DNA from: Girardinichthys multiradiatus
Lineage: Eukaryota > Chordata > Actinopteri > Cyprinodontiformes > Goodeidae
Assembly (NCBI RefSeq): GCF_021462225.1
Contig: NC_061805.1
Span: 32,815,958-32,879,957, forward strand
Direction of reading: 5' to 3'
Length of the DNA: 64,000 bases
Shown piece by piece: positions 26,101 to 49,945 of this stretch. Within the stretch, counting starts at the first letter, position 1. Each line of letters starts with the position of its first letter. The notes beneath the pieces are model-generated. The model worked only from the letters and a program-made list of their open reading frames with translations, made no database searches and was not told the origin of the DNA. Position numbers and translations under genes: made by a program.

Positions 26101-29100
26101 GGAAACGTGCCCATGCAATTCGTTGCACGGTAGTGGCGATGTCACAGTGCTGGTCCACGTAGCACGGGTTCTTTCCTCCCAGGATCAGGGTGACAGGAGT
26201 GAGGGTGCGAGCTGCAGCCAAAGCAATTTTGCTTCCATCCTCTCTGTTTCCTTAAAAAGGAGTGACAGCCATGTTTAATCATTAAACCCATTAAACCTTG
26301 TATTAAAATGAAGACGATACGTTTACCTGTAAAGAAAACATGGTCAAATTTGAGCTCCACAATTTCAGGCAAGTCACTGATGCCTGCAAGAACCACATGG
26401 AAGCATTCCTTGAGGAAAACAAGAATTAGTATCAGCATTTCATTCAAATAAGATCCTTCCTGTAGTTTACGCAAATTAAATATAAATCATTCTTAAAGTG
26501 GTGCTGAGAATGACAAAAAAATATGCTAATGATGGTTTTATACAAGTGAACAAGACTACACTTATGGAGGTAAATTTTGTTCTAACAACTTTCAGATCAA
26601 ATTATTTTTGTATCACTTTACTAAATGAGATCCTGACCTCCTAATTTAACAGTAGTAGAAAAAGATAACCGACTCTGATGAAAACACAGATGATGTTGAA
26701 ATGTTAGCTTGCACAATAAAGCTGAAAACTGATCAGTGACCTCTTGCCCTTTGTGCTTTTCCATGTATGATGTCCTTTAGCTGTGCAGCACCTGATTCAG
26801 CCATTGTTTGTTGAAGGTGTGCACAGGGCCTTAATATTATAATAATTTTATTCAACTCCATTCTATGTTACTCACATAAATTTAAAGCTGGTGAAAAGTT
26901 TCCATACACTCATCTTGAGCAAGAATATCACAGTCGTGGTTTTTTTTAAACAAGGCATTTCAACAGTTTTATTTTTTATTTTTTTTACCAACAAAACAAC
27001 TTCAAAACAATGAATTACTTGAAGTCTGAAATTGTGGATTTCCTCTAATCCATAATGTCAGTCATAAACATACAAACAGTACCTCCTCAAGCTTTGGTTT
27101 AATGTCCCTTCTGCAAGTTGCAGATTGCCACACATTTGTTGTAGCCATCGGGAAGATTCTGCTACATCAAAAGTTTAATGTTTACCTGGTTTGATCCATT
27201 TTAAAACCATGTTTTGGTCTGAGGTTCAGATCATTGTCCTGTTGTTTCCAAGTATCACCCATCTGACCCAAACTGTCCCTCTCCAATGAAAGGAAAGGTT
27301 GGGCTTTTCAAGAACATTCCTGGAACTACAAAGGGCCAAACTCTTCATAGACTGCATGCTGCTGGAAAACCAGTACCACTGTCCACAGTAAAGCAAGCTT
27401 GGCATCATGGTGGACTGGGAGGGTGGGAACAATGATACAACATCTGCTTCAAAACAGGCAGATTCAAGATTGACTAAAGTTTGCAGATTTTCACATGAAA
27501 AAAAGAGATTGAGCTGTTTGACAACAATTAGAAGTCAATGTGGAGGAGTTGAAATGAAGCTTTCAAACCTAGGAAACACTGAATCTATCAAGAATGGTGG
27601 TGGTGGTGGTGGTAACATCATGCTGAGGTTCGATTTAACTTCCAATGCTGGTGGGTGCTGTTGCACAGACAACCAACACATTTCCCTCAAATTACCAGCT
27701 CAGTTGAACATTTAACACAACCTGGTGTTTTAATACAATAATGGTCCCAAACACACATTATAACAGGTCTTGGAATCAATAACTCAGGCAAACTTTAACC
27801 TTCTGGAATAGTCCCAACCTCAATCCAATTAAAAAGGTACACACTCTGCTTCAAAGTGTTTGTGGCACAAACCCAACTGGTTCAAATTCCCACCACCAAT
27901 TCTCCTAATAAAAGTGGTCAAATGTCCAGCCAGAAGTATGCTGAAAGCTTGTGATGGCTACGAAAGGTACACGTCTCTGCAACTTGCTGAAAGACATTTA
28001 TCCAAATGTTAATGCTGGTTTATGCATATATTTGAGTTTGTATGTATTTGTCTGACCATGTGTAGACTGGAGCGATTATGCAATAAATTTGAATGTGTGC
28101 AACAAAGTTTTTTCTTGTTTTTTAAAATACATTGACGTTATTTGTTGGATGATTTGGTTATTCTGGAAAAAGGCCCAAATGGATTATTTCTAAAAATGAA
28201 TGCCCATGATGACTGGATAGAAACGTTTTGTCTGCATCATATGTACAGTTTACGAATCTGAAAAAAAATGTAAATATTTACTCACTTTTGAGAGTTTTAA
28301 AATCCAGTTAGTTTGAAATTTTACACAAGCAATCATTGAACACAACTTTCAAACAAAAGTTTTAAAAAGGAGCAACAGCCAGTGTCTTTCTGCCGATTGG
28401 ACCTCTCTACATCAAACATCACATTGCTTTTTGTTTTAGTGCGTTTAACTAGATTTTTACCCTTTAAATTTAAATTTTTTCATGGCATCTCAGATTTCCC
28501 AGAATTTTGAAAGCTAGTAAAATGATTCCCCTTGGAAGCTTCAGTAATAATTTAAGTTGTTAAGTCATAAATAAATTACTACAGAGTGACTTATCACGTC
28601 CTTAACACTTAAATTTGATTTTGCTCAGGGATTTCAGCTTGTAAGGTACTTTAACCTCAGCAAATGCTCTACAAACTTTTTTCCATCTACTTTCCAACAT
28701 ATTACACCACCAGCCAGCTGCTGTTTGGGAGGTGAAATCATGTTGTGTAACTTGCTGAAAGACCTTTGAAGCAGTCAGTCCTCTCTGCTCGCTTACTTAC
28801 GTTGTCCAAGTAGAAAGGAATGAGACGATTCAGAAGCTCTGCTGTGTGCACGGTGTACTCAGAGGGACTGATGAGTGCACAGTTTCCTACAAGAAAGAGC
28901 AAAATATCACCGGTTGTGAGATTCTCCATAAGACCATGTGTGGTTACAAAAACGCTGCACACCTGCTGCGATGGCTCCAACCAGAGGCACTAAACACATC
29001 TGGACAGGACTGCACCAGGTCCCCATGATGAACACCACCCCCAGGGGCTCACTGATCACAAGACACTCGTCCAAGCTGGTAGACTTCACAAACAAGTTCA

Positions 29101-30378
29101 AAGTTAGGTTACAAGTAAAACAAACCAGCAAAGGAAAATACTTGATCCCACTGAGTTCTTAAAAGGTCAATGCAACTTAAGTTTAATCTACTTTGGTGGA
29201 CTCGGTACAATGAATTTCTTTGTGGCAACCAGACTGGAATGTTTTCTCTAAAAAAAATTTAAAAACATTGTTGTGTAAGCCTTGAATAATCCCAGTGGGT
29301 TTGTTCTGAAGATGTTTTGGAGAATTGAGGCAACTCTAATGGGTTTCTCACCAGATTCTTTTCCACAGACTGAGGTTCCATCCACTTCTTCAGGTTGCTG
29401 ATGGCGTGCAGAGCCTCATTCTTAACCGTGATCAGTTCAAACACGACCGTTTCAAACCGTGGCTGGTTGAAACGGAAAGAAAACGGCCAATATATGTGAC
29501 ACCAAATCCAACATTTTGCAGCTACTGCTCAATAAATTACAATATGAATGATAAGTTAAGCTCAGTTTATTCATTTAAAAGGTTAAACATACAGATTTGT
29601 TAAATGCACAGTGATATTTAATTTCAAGCATGAATTTCATTATGGCTGAAGCACTGAATCCACTCGTCAGTTTTCACTCAATGTTGGAAAGGGGACAGAT
29701 GATGTACCTTATGAAGGTCCCTTCCAAGAGCATCCACAAAGTCACACTCATGCTCTTCCAGCATCCGCACCACAGCCTCCAGCTGGGCCAGTCTGAAACC
29801 TTCCTTCAGGGTCCGTCCAGCCTGAAAAGCGATTCTCGCCCTCCTCAGCAGATCTACACACTCCAGGGGGTATGTCCTCAAACAGGGCTCCCCCAGCCTG
29901 GTCCTGGAACAACAAACTAGTATCAGCACTAACATGGTCATTCTAAGGGAACTTCTAATCTGCATCACATTAACACTATACCGTCTGCATGTTAAACGAC
30001 CATTCCTCTGACAAACATAACACGCTCTGATTTTTCCACTCATGTTCACTCAAGTCAAAGAATTAGCAGTGCTGGCTTCGCTAAAGGGGCTAAGTTCAAG
30101 TTAAGCCTGGGCACCCACTCAGTAAAAATCCCCACTGTTGGGGAGGATAGTAGGAAATCCTACCAACTCCAGCCAATCAGGTGATGCACATAAAACTAAC
30201 AGTGCTGCAGAATGACCTGGAGCCACAGATCTTTTTCATACTTCCATTCATATTCGTGAAATAAGAGTAAAGAAAGTCAATAAATGCAGATGGCTCAAAG
30301 GAAAATAAAAATCAAATTAATTTACCTGCGCAGGGCTTTGAACCATCGGTTTGAAGATGGACTCGGTGGGCTGCTCAT
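23186..30378 (-). CDS. ALDH3-family protein, predicted inactive, CaaX-tailed
   Basis: Ten coding exons: 30326-30378, 29708-29903, 29352-29462, 28963-29083, 28801-28886, 26327-26408, 25861-26250, 25601-25767, 23468-23567, 23186-23385. All are GT-AG and in phase, giving 501 aa with no internal stop. The fold is clearly ALDH3: LVPLVGAIAAG, FDHVFFTG, LGGKNPCYVD, QEVFGPVLPV and LPFGGVG are present. The residues that make these enzymes work are changed. The oxyanion Asn of WNYP is Cys (WCSP, C144), the Lys of KPSE is Ser (S167), the general-base Glu of LELGGK is Ile (I239), and the nucleophile Cys of GQTC is Ile (GQSIMAP, I273). The second conserved Glu, in QEVFGP, remains. The protein ends CQIM, a CaaX prenylation signal, as in membrane-bound ALDH3B members. 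I infer a membrane-tethered pseudoenzyme. The first exon is the least certain. Confidence 0.9.
23845..25114 (-). mobile_element. Nearly intact Tc1-type transposon
   Basis: A 1270-bp element in intron 8 of the ALDH3-like gene, flanked by TA at 23843-23844 and 25115-25116. The ends are short inverted repeats: CAGGAGTTGGACAATGAAAC on the left, and CAGGGGTTGGACAATGAAAC as the reverse complement of the right. They agree for about 28 bp apart from one base. It contains one transposase gene on the minus strand, broken by a single stop. Confidence 0.92.
23897..24928 (-). pseudogene. Tc1-type transposase, one premature stop
   Basis: 344 codons from the ATG at 24928 to the stop at 23897, all in one frame except for a TGA at 23996-23998. 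That stop falls where related proteins have a Trp after LQEE. Upstream of it are 310 readable residues: a helix-turn-helix (SVTKTASLCDVSRATVSRVM), then the DDE catalytic core with LFSDKSTF, YQDDNAPIHTA and SPDLNIIEPLW. The product would lack its last 33 residues. The single lesion suggests a fairly recent loss of function. Confidence 0.88.
25117..25600. other. Intronic spacer, nothing recognised
   Basis: Remainder of intron 8 of the ALDH3-like gene between the Tc1 copy and exon 8. AT-rich, with no repeat family I can name. Confidence 0.4.
27080..28030 (+). mobile_element. Decayed Tc1-type transposon
   Basis: In intron 5 of the ALDH3-like gene. Around 27590-27640 the plus strand keeps a GGTGGTAACATCATGCTGAG block matching the Tc1 [10 protein letters not shown] motif, preceded by a six-fold GGT run. 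Later degraded segments resemble the SPDLNPI region. The frame is destroyed and the ends are unclear. Confidence 0.6.
28031..28800. other. Intronic spacer, nothing recognised
   Basis: Rest of intron 5 of the ALDH3-like gene. AT-rich, and no exon, RNA gene or repeat identified. Confidence 0.4.
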
Positions 30379-31219
30379 TATTTTACAGTTCAAGCTGAGG
30401 CAAAAAAAAAATGCGGTGCAGAAATGGAAAATCTGTAGAACCTCTGTTCACCTTTGCGGAGAGCAACCGAACCAAGGCGGTGAGTTCAGGGGAAAACGTT
30501 TGACACAAATGCGTGCGCATTTGCACCATAATCCTCCATGTGTGGTATGCAGAAAAAAAAGTGTAACAGCGAACAAGGACACAACCTTCAGCCTCCCACA
30601 GTGGGCCTCATGGCTCAAACAGGTGTTTTTAATCAATCATTTATTGAAGCTAAAGGGAAAAATAAAATCACTGACGGCACGCGCAGGATTTAAATGGTTT
30701 ATATAATACTCAATTCAACAATACAGGATTTTAAAAAAAAGTATTTTACATGTAGACAAGCCTGTCGAAACAAAAAACACTCAACACTATTGTGCAGTCG
30801 GCTTTGAAGACATGAAGATTATACGTTTTGACAGGAGAGTGGGGAAGGATTTTAGCTTGCTTATTATTATTTCTCATACTAGAAGAGTGGATGGTTTTTC
30901 AAAGTCAGTGTTAGTTCAATGAAACGTTTAAAATCTATCCTGCTCTTGACATCATTAAAAAAAAAAAAAAAAAAGCACACACGGGGGAGCTCGAAGGGAG
31001 ACAAAACATCACATCCTCAATGTAGTGTATCGAATAATTAGAAGCATTTCCAGTTCTTATAGAGATTAAAAAAGGCATTGAACTGACGTATGGGTCCCCC
31101 ACTAGTTTGCTTAATTTAAAAATCTCGTTAGTAGAAAGGATGCAAATTCCTCACTGTGCCTGAGAGTTTAGTTACACTCATTATGGGCATGAATTTCACA
31201 CTCGTTTGGGGCTTTAACA
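30379..31219. other. Upstream region of the ALDH3-like gene
   Basis: Should contain the 5' UTR and promoter of the minus-strand ALDH3-like gene. I see no clear TATA or CCAAT arrangement. An uninterrupted A run of about 18 bases lies at 30957-30974. Confidence 0.35.
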
Positions 31220-32260
31220 AGAAGCATTTCAACTGTTATTTTTCAGGATAAAATTGCCCCTTTTTTTTCTAGTTTACAGAAGATCAAATAACAGGCTCAA
31301 ATATTAACATACACCCCACAGATATTTGGTAAATACCTCCCTGCAAGTTGCAGAGACTGCCTTCAACGAGCTTCTCGTACAGTTTTCAATAAACAACCCA
31401 GGAACCTTCTAGACACAAGCCTGGAACAGCAGTGCCACTGTCCACAGTGGAGAGTTTTACATTGCAAAGGACTGAGAGGATGCCAACCAACGTTTTATCA
31501 TCATACAAGATGATGATGAAGCTTTTTGACCCCAAAGACAAGAGGATTGTTTGGAGGAGTGAAGGAGAGGCTTTCAAACCTGCAGCAATGTAACAGCGCA
31601 TGGTGGTGGTAGCATCATGATCGGGGCTGTTTTGCCGCCAGTAGTAGAGCTACTGAACAAAGCAGATGAGATAATGAAGAAAGATCACCTCCAGATTCTT
31701 CAGTTTATCTCAAATAAAGAGCTAGATGTTTAAAGCTTGGACAAAAGTGGGTGTTCCAACAGGATGATCCCAAACATAGATGGGGTAGTAACAGGAAACC
31801 AAGGTCAGAGTCCTACACAGACCATAGATAAAGTGGGCTAACGTTAATATCATGGAGCAGTGTCAACCCTACTGCAAATTCGCAGAGTATTATTACAGTC
31901 AGAGACCGTGCTCTACCATTTCTGCTAAGACGAGTCTTTAAATACCCATCCAGAATTACACCAGAAGCTAGCCGAAGGCTACAGAAAGCATCGGATTTCT
32001 CTGCAACTTGCTGATGGACATTTAACCAATCAGTGGGGGTGTACACATGTATTTGATGCTGTTTGTATATTTTTTATCCAAAGACAAAACAAAACAAATT
32101 CAAACCTCTGCACTCAGTTCTATTTTTTTTTTAAATCGGTGAAGCTTTGGGTTGTATGATCATTCCACTGTAAAAAAATAGAGAACAGTTCAAATGTGTC
32201 CTTTGAAAGCCCAAAATAAAGGATGTTGATGATAATGATGAGTGTGCGTAAACTTTCCAC
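31220..32260 (+). mobile_element. Decayed Tc1-type transposon
   Basis: Between the ALDH3-like gene and UBE3B. The plus strand near 31600 contains CATGGTGGTGGTAGCATCAT, the Tc1 HGGGSIM motif, followed near 31750 by GTTCCAACAGGATGATCCCA, matching the FQQDNDP segment. The rest is too eroded to read as protein. Confidence 0.65.
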
Positions 32261-33766
32261 CAGCACTGTACACGTTTGATGTTGAAACACAAGTTAGTGG
32301 TCATAGATTAGATAGTTAGAAACCATTCTCATTCATAACAAGAAAACATTTCTTTGCATATTAAAGATCTTGATGAAGATTTTCAATTTTCCTTCTCTTT
32401 CCAACTCTTTGAGTAAAGGTTTGTCTTTTCTCTTGTTACATGACCACAAACAGTCCCTTTTGTAACCGGCTTAAAGTAAAAAAACCCTGTTTAAATGAAT
32501 ATTCAGGTTTATATGGTCACATTTAACTTCATGTCCCCACAAAACCCAGTGCAACATTTTCAAAGGAAAGTCATCCAATCGAGTAGCTGTATTTGGATGA
32601 CGAGTCAGTCGGGGACATCCTTTAAAAATTTCTTCAGACAGCGAGCGCTGTTCCACATGGCTTAAAGAAAAAGTCCACAGATATCAGAGAGGTTAAAAAG
32701 CCTCCGTGGTTGTTTTAGTTAGCGCTCTGTCTCGTTTAGAGAAAATAGTCCAGGTCCACAGCCCCAATATCTATGGCTTTTCTTCCAATACGTGGTAGTT
32801 GGTTAGAGCTGAAGCACAATTGAGCATGTGCTACCATGGGGCAGTGGTGACACATGAGGCACTCAGCATTATCATGAGGTGGAGTGAACATTGTTTTCTG
32901 GTATAAAATACATAGTAGACTGATTCACTTCATGACTTTAAAAGTGGAAGTTAAGAAGAGATTTAGCATATAGGACAGCTTTGTCTGCTCTACCCTGCAG
33001 GTAAAAATACCGACAAATCGTTCCCAGTTCGTTTTCTTCTCTTAAAGGTAACCAATGCTACAGGAAGGACATCTTTATATTAAATAACAGCATTAAGTGA
33101 GGGTGATGTTTGGCTCTCAGACATACAGTGAACACAAGGGGCTCCATGGGTCAATGCGTTTCCTTTTTGTAAGGTTAAACGCTTTAGATGGGACATTAGG
33201 TAATTAATGCTGAGTCACAACTTTGAGCGATTTCTTCTTTTTCTTGGAGGTTCAACACAAGACACAGATTTGTCTCACACTTACAAAAAATGCTTTTTTT
33301 TAAAAAAAAGACGTTTCAGGACTCATCAGACTCAAAAGTGATTGGTTGTTCAGTTTTACTCGTGTGAGTAAGACGTCGTGTCTAATGGCTTGCATTGCGT
33401 CTGTATTGCTTTCCAGTTTCCAGTCTGAAAACAGTGGCCTTGGATCCAAGAATGATTCTGTTAAGCCTGAGAAACTGAGATCAAACCACGTTATAGTTGC
33501 GTGTTATCATGTTAAATATATGAAAAATCTCTCTTTAGCAGATGTTAAAAATTCACTGTGATGCAGGAGCAGCTTCCACTTGAAAGAGAGACAGAGCAAA
33601 TACTGCTCTCTCGATGCTCAACCAGTCGATATAGAGGCCATAAAGAGATCCTATCTTCCATCAACCTCCTCCCCACTTTAGCTGATGGCTCGTTAATGTG
33701 TCAGATAACCTGAGCCTGCCGCTCAGTTCACGTTGTTTAACACATCCATCCATCTCCAACGCAGAC
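32261..33766. other. UBE3B downstream region
   Basis: Directly 3' of the UBE3B stop codon on the minus strand and probably includes its 3' UTR. No gene, RNA or named repeat found in it. Confidence 0.4.
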
Positions 33767-47016
<13,250 letters not shown>

Positions 47017-47206
47017 TTTGCACCCTAGAAAAGAAAAATGTAGACCCTAGGTTCTACTTCAAAAAAACTGTAAGGGAGAACCTAAATACATCTGATTCTA
47101 ATCGAAAAGACAGTTGTTTTTTTTTTTAGAAATTGTTGTTATTACATAAAGTAATTAAAAAATGCTTTTATTTTTAACACAAATCTTGATCCAGGTCCGT
47201 CATAGT

Positions 47207-47902
47207 AAACCAGAATATCATCAAAACGTTTATTTATTTCAATAATGTTGATTGAAAATTACAATCCTATTTTCTTCATAAATTAAACTCCTTTTTCTGT
47301 TAATCTTTACGATTATGGTTTGCAGCTAATGGAAACCCAAATTTCAGGTTCTTAGGGATCTACAACATGACATACGACCAATGTATTGTACAGAAAATTC
47401 ATTCAATAATTGGTTGGGGCTCCTTTTGCATGGATTACTGCATTAATGCAGCCTGACATGGAGGCAATCAGTGGCTCTACTGAGGTGCAGGAACCCCGGT
47501 TGTTTTACCAACAGCCTGAGATGTTGAGGAAGTCCAGGTTATTTTAATAGTGACCTTTAGCTCTTCTGCATTGTTGGGTCTGGTGTCTCTCATCTTCCTC
47601 TTGTCTAAACTCCATAGACTCTTTGTAGGGTTAAGGTCAGGCCAGTTTACTGGCAAAATGAGCACACTGTAAACACCAATGTTCTTTAGCTGTTAACTTG
47701 TGAGGACTAGTCTCGTATAATAGATGTAATATAAAAATTTTCTGAGAAATAAATTGTTTGTTTTCATAAACTTTACAAATCATCAAAATGTACAGTAATA
47801 AACGTTTGAACTATATCACTGCGTTATGAATCTATATAATACGTAAGTATGACACTATGAATTTACATGAAATAAATTAACTTTTTGATAATATTCTAAG
47901 TC
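47207..47902 (-). mobile_element. Internally deleted Tc1-type element upstream of UBE3B
   Basis: About 700 bp with terminal segments ATATCATCAAAACGTTTATT on the left and TTAACTTTTTGATAATATTC on the right, which are inverted relative to each other. The minus strand keeps a piece of transposase around 47477-47665, including VNWPDLNPTKSLWSLDKRKM, the region of the third catalytic acidic residue. That Glu is replaced by Lys. It lies 190 bp upstream of the UBE3B start codon, in the 5' flank or a first intron. Confidence 0.65.
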
Positions 47903-49945
47903 ACTGAGTTGCACCTATGCCCAGTTAACATATGGCAGTTATTTGGTAAGCGTTACAGCCCACATATGTGCTGTTTGAAGCTTGCTGTACCCTATGAAGT
48001 TGAACACATTCACACTGTTTTGGGAAAACTGACCTGTGAAGTTAAGAAGATAAGAAGATTTTGTCTGGCCTTCAGGCACTCCTTTCGCTATACATTCTCC
48101 TTCATTTGGCAGCCCGTAACATCCAACAAGGAGTAAAGTAAAAAAGAAAAAAACAGAAACAGATTTTTAACTTAGCATCTCTGGAGCTATGAACGACCCA
48201 GGGAAGATGGAGAAGCGATAGCTAGCTCGCAGTGCTAGTCGGTAGTTTTGTCGGTTTGATACTGACTATAAGACATACGTTTTAAGCATATTTAGAGTTA
48301 TTTAGCATCATGGTGAGGTGGCGTCTGGTGCTGCGGCGATGTCAGCTTGTTCTAACGCAGGAGACACGCCGTTACTAAATGTAAACATTGAGAAGAGATC
48401 TCTACATAGACTGCAGTCGTTAATCTATTGCGTCGCATTAAAATGACTCCGGGTAGTTTTTATCCGGTTTTGCAAAGTGCTTTAGACGTTTAGATCGTGA
48501 ATGGGAAATCTGACATTTTTTTAAAACGATCTCTGTTTGTGTAATAACAACGATTTAAAATGTATTTTGTTGAATATAGCTCTCATTCAGTGTGTTGGGT
48601 GGGCGTCGGATGGGGGACTGTTATTGCTGTTACACTCTGCTGCATCAACGGAAACGTGTGGGATAAGGGTTTTATTATTTACGTGAATTAAAATTAGTCA
48701 ACCATAAATTTGGTGGAAGTAGAGCATTGTTTCAGTAATTATTGTCTAATTTCCTAACACTTTACCGCCTATAAGTTTAACATGTTTTTACCTCTCCCTT
48801 CAAACAGTGTTTGGGACGGTTGACGTCATTTTTGTGAATGCGCAGCGGTACACCGGTGATGTGCCGTAAAAGGCACCCCAGTCATGAGAAGCACCGTGTC
48901 TAGAACGCGCACGCGCATTTCAAGCAAGTCTATATGTGGGCCAAAATAAAATGGAAGAGATTTGGGTTTTTCTTTGCCATTGAAGCCATGTGAAAGAAAA
49001 TACACAAAATTAACAAATGCTTTAACTGGATACATAGATGAAGTTATGTGCTTTAGCACAGCACAGCATTATCACATAATTCATGAAATAATTATACATA
49101 TTTTTGTTAAACAAGTTAGAGGCTTTTAGTAACAATTTTATGATTTATTTATTTAATTACGATAGTTCTGTCTATAATAAAAGTATGTGGGTTGTGTACA
49201 GTTATAGACATGACTGCTCTAAAATCCACATAGGAATCAGTCAAATATAAGGCTCTAATTTGACGTGTTAGGATGAATGTTGAAATAATTTAATTGAACA
49301 CTATAATAATATGATATAATGATTTAATAAATAATGAAAAATGTACATACAATTTTACACAAAATGAAACAAATGTTAAATAATTATATAGCTCAGTTTT
49401 AACGCAATTCAAAAAGATTTTTTTCCTTCTCCGAGAAATTAAATGTTGTAAATATTATCCTAGCTTCTTTAAATAGTTGCTGTAGTTGAAGATAAAGAAG
49501 GACCTCCTATACCGGTCTATCTACATTTTCAGATGTAATCATTGATTTGTATATTTAATAAAATATTTACATAATTATACATATATTTAACAAACACGTT
49601 AATTTTTTTCTTCAGGCATTAGGTATTTTTCGAGAACAGATATGAATTGTATTGCTTTAGCTCTTTTAAAAGTCAGGGCTGTATACCCCACCGAGTTTGA
49701 CAATGAAGCCGCCCTTTTAATATTTATAGACATAAAACTGTGCTATGTTAATTTAATTAACGACAATAAAACTTTATCGTTAAGGGTATTTCATGAATCA
49801 GGCACTTTTGATGCCGCCCAAATCTTCTAGCACATTGAAAAGCGCTTCCTGTCACGGGGAGTTTTTTCAGCACAACACCGGAAAGCAGTGGGTGTTAGCT
49901 GACTGACGTTAGCAAGCAACAACTTCGAAGTCAGCTGTGGGTTCT
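47903..49945. promoter_or_regulatory. UBE3B/KCTD10 intergenic control region
   Basis: Spacer between two divergent genes. It must hold the KCTD10 promoter and 5' UTR next to 49946 and probably a non-coding first exon and promoter for UBE3B. I cannot place transcription starts. A CG-containing stretch near 48830-48920 stands out from its AT-rich surroundings. No open frame here resembles a known protein. Confidence 0.45.

Noticed and set aside
23186..30378. The ALDH3-like locus as a decayed pseudogene
   Set aside because: Ten exons are in phase with canonical splice sites and no stops. Decay would not normally spare all of these while changing only active-site residues.
48826..49059. 77-codon minus-strand frame between UBE3B and KCTD10
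   Set aside because: No similarity to any protein I know, no splice context, and it lies in presumed promoter DNA.
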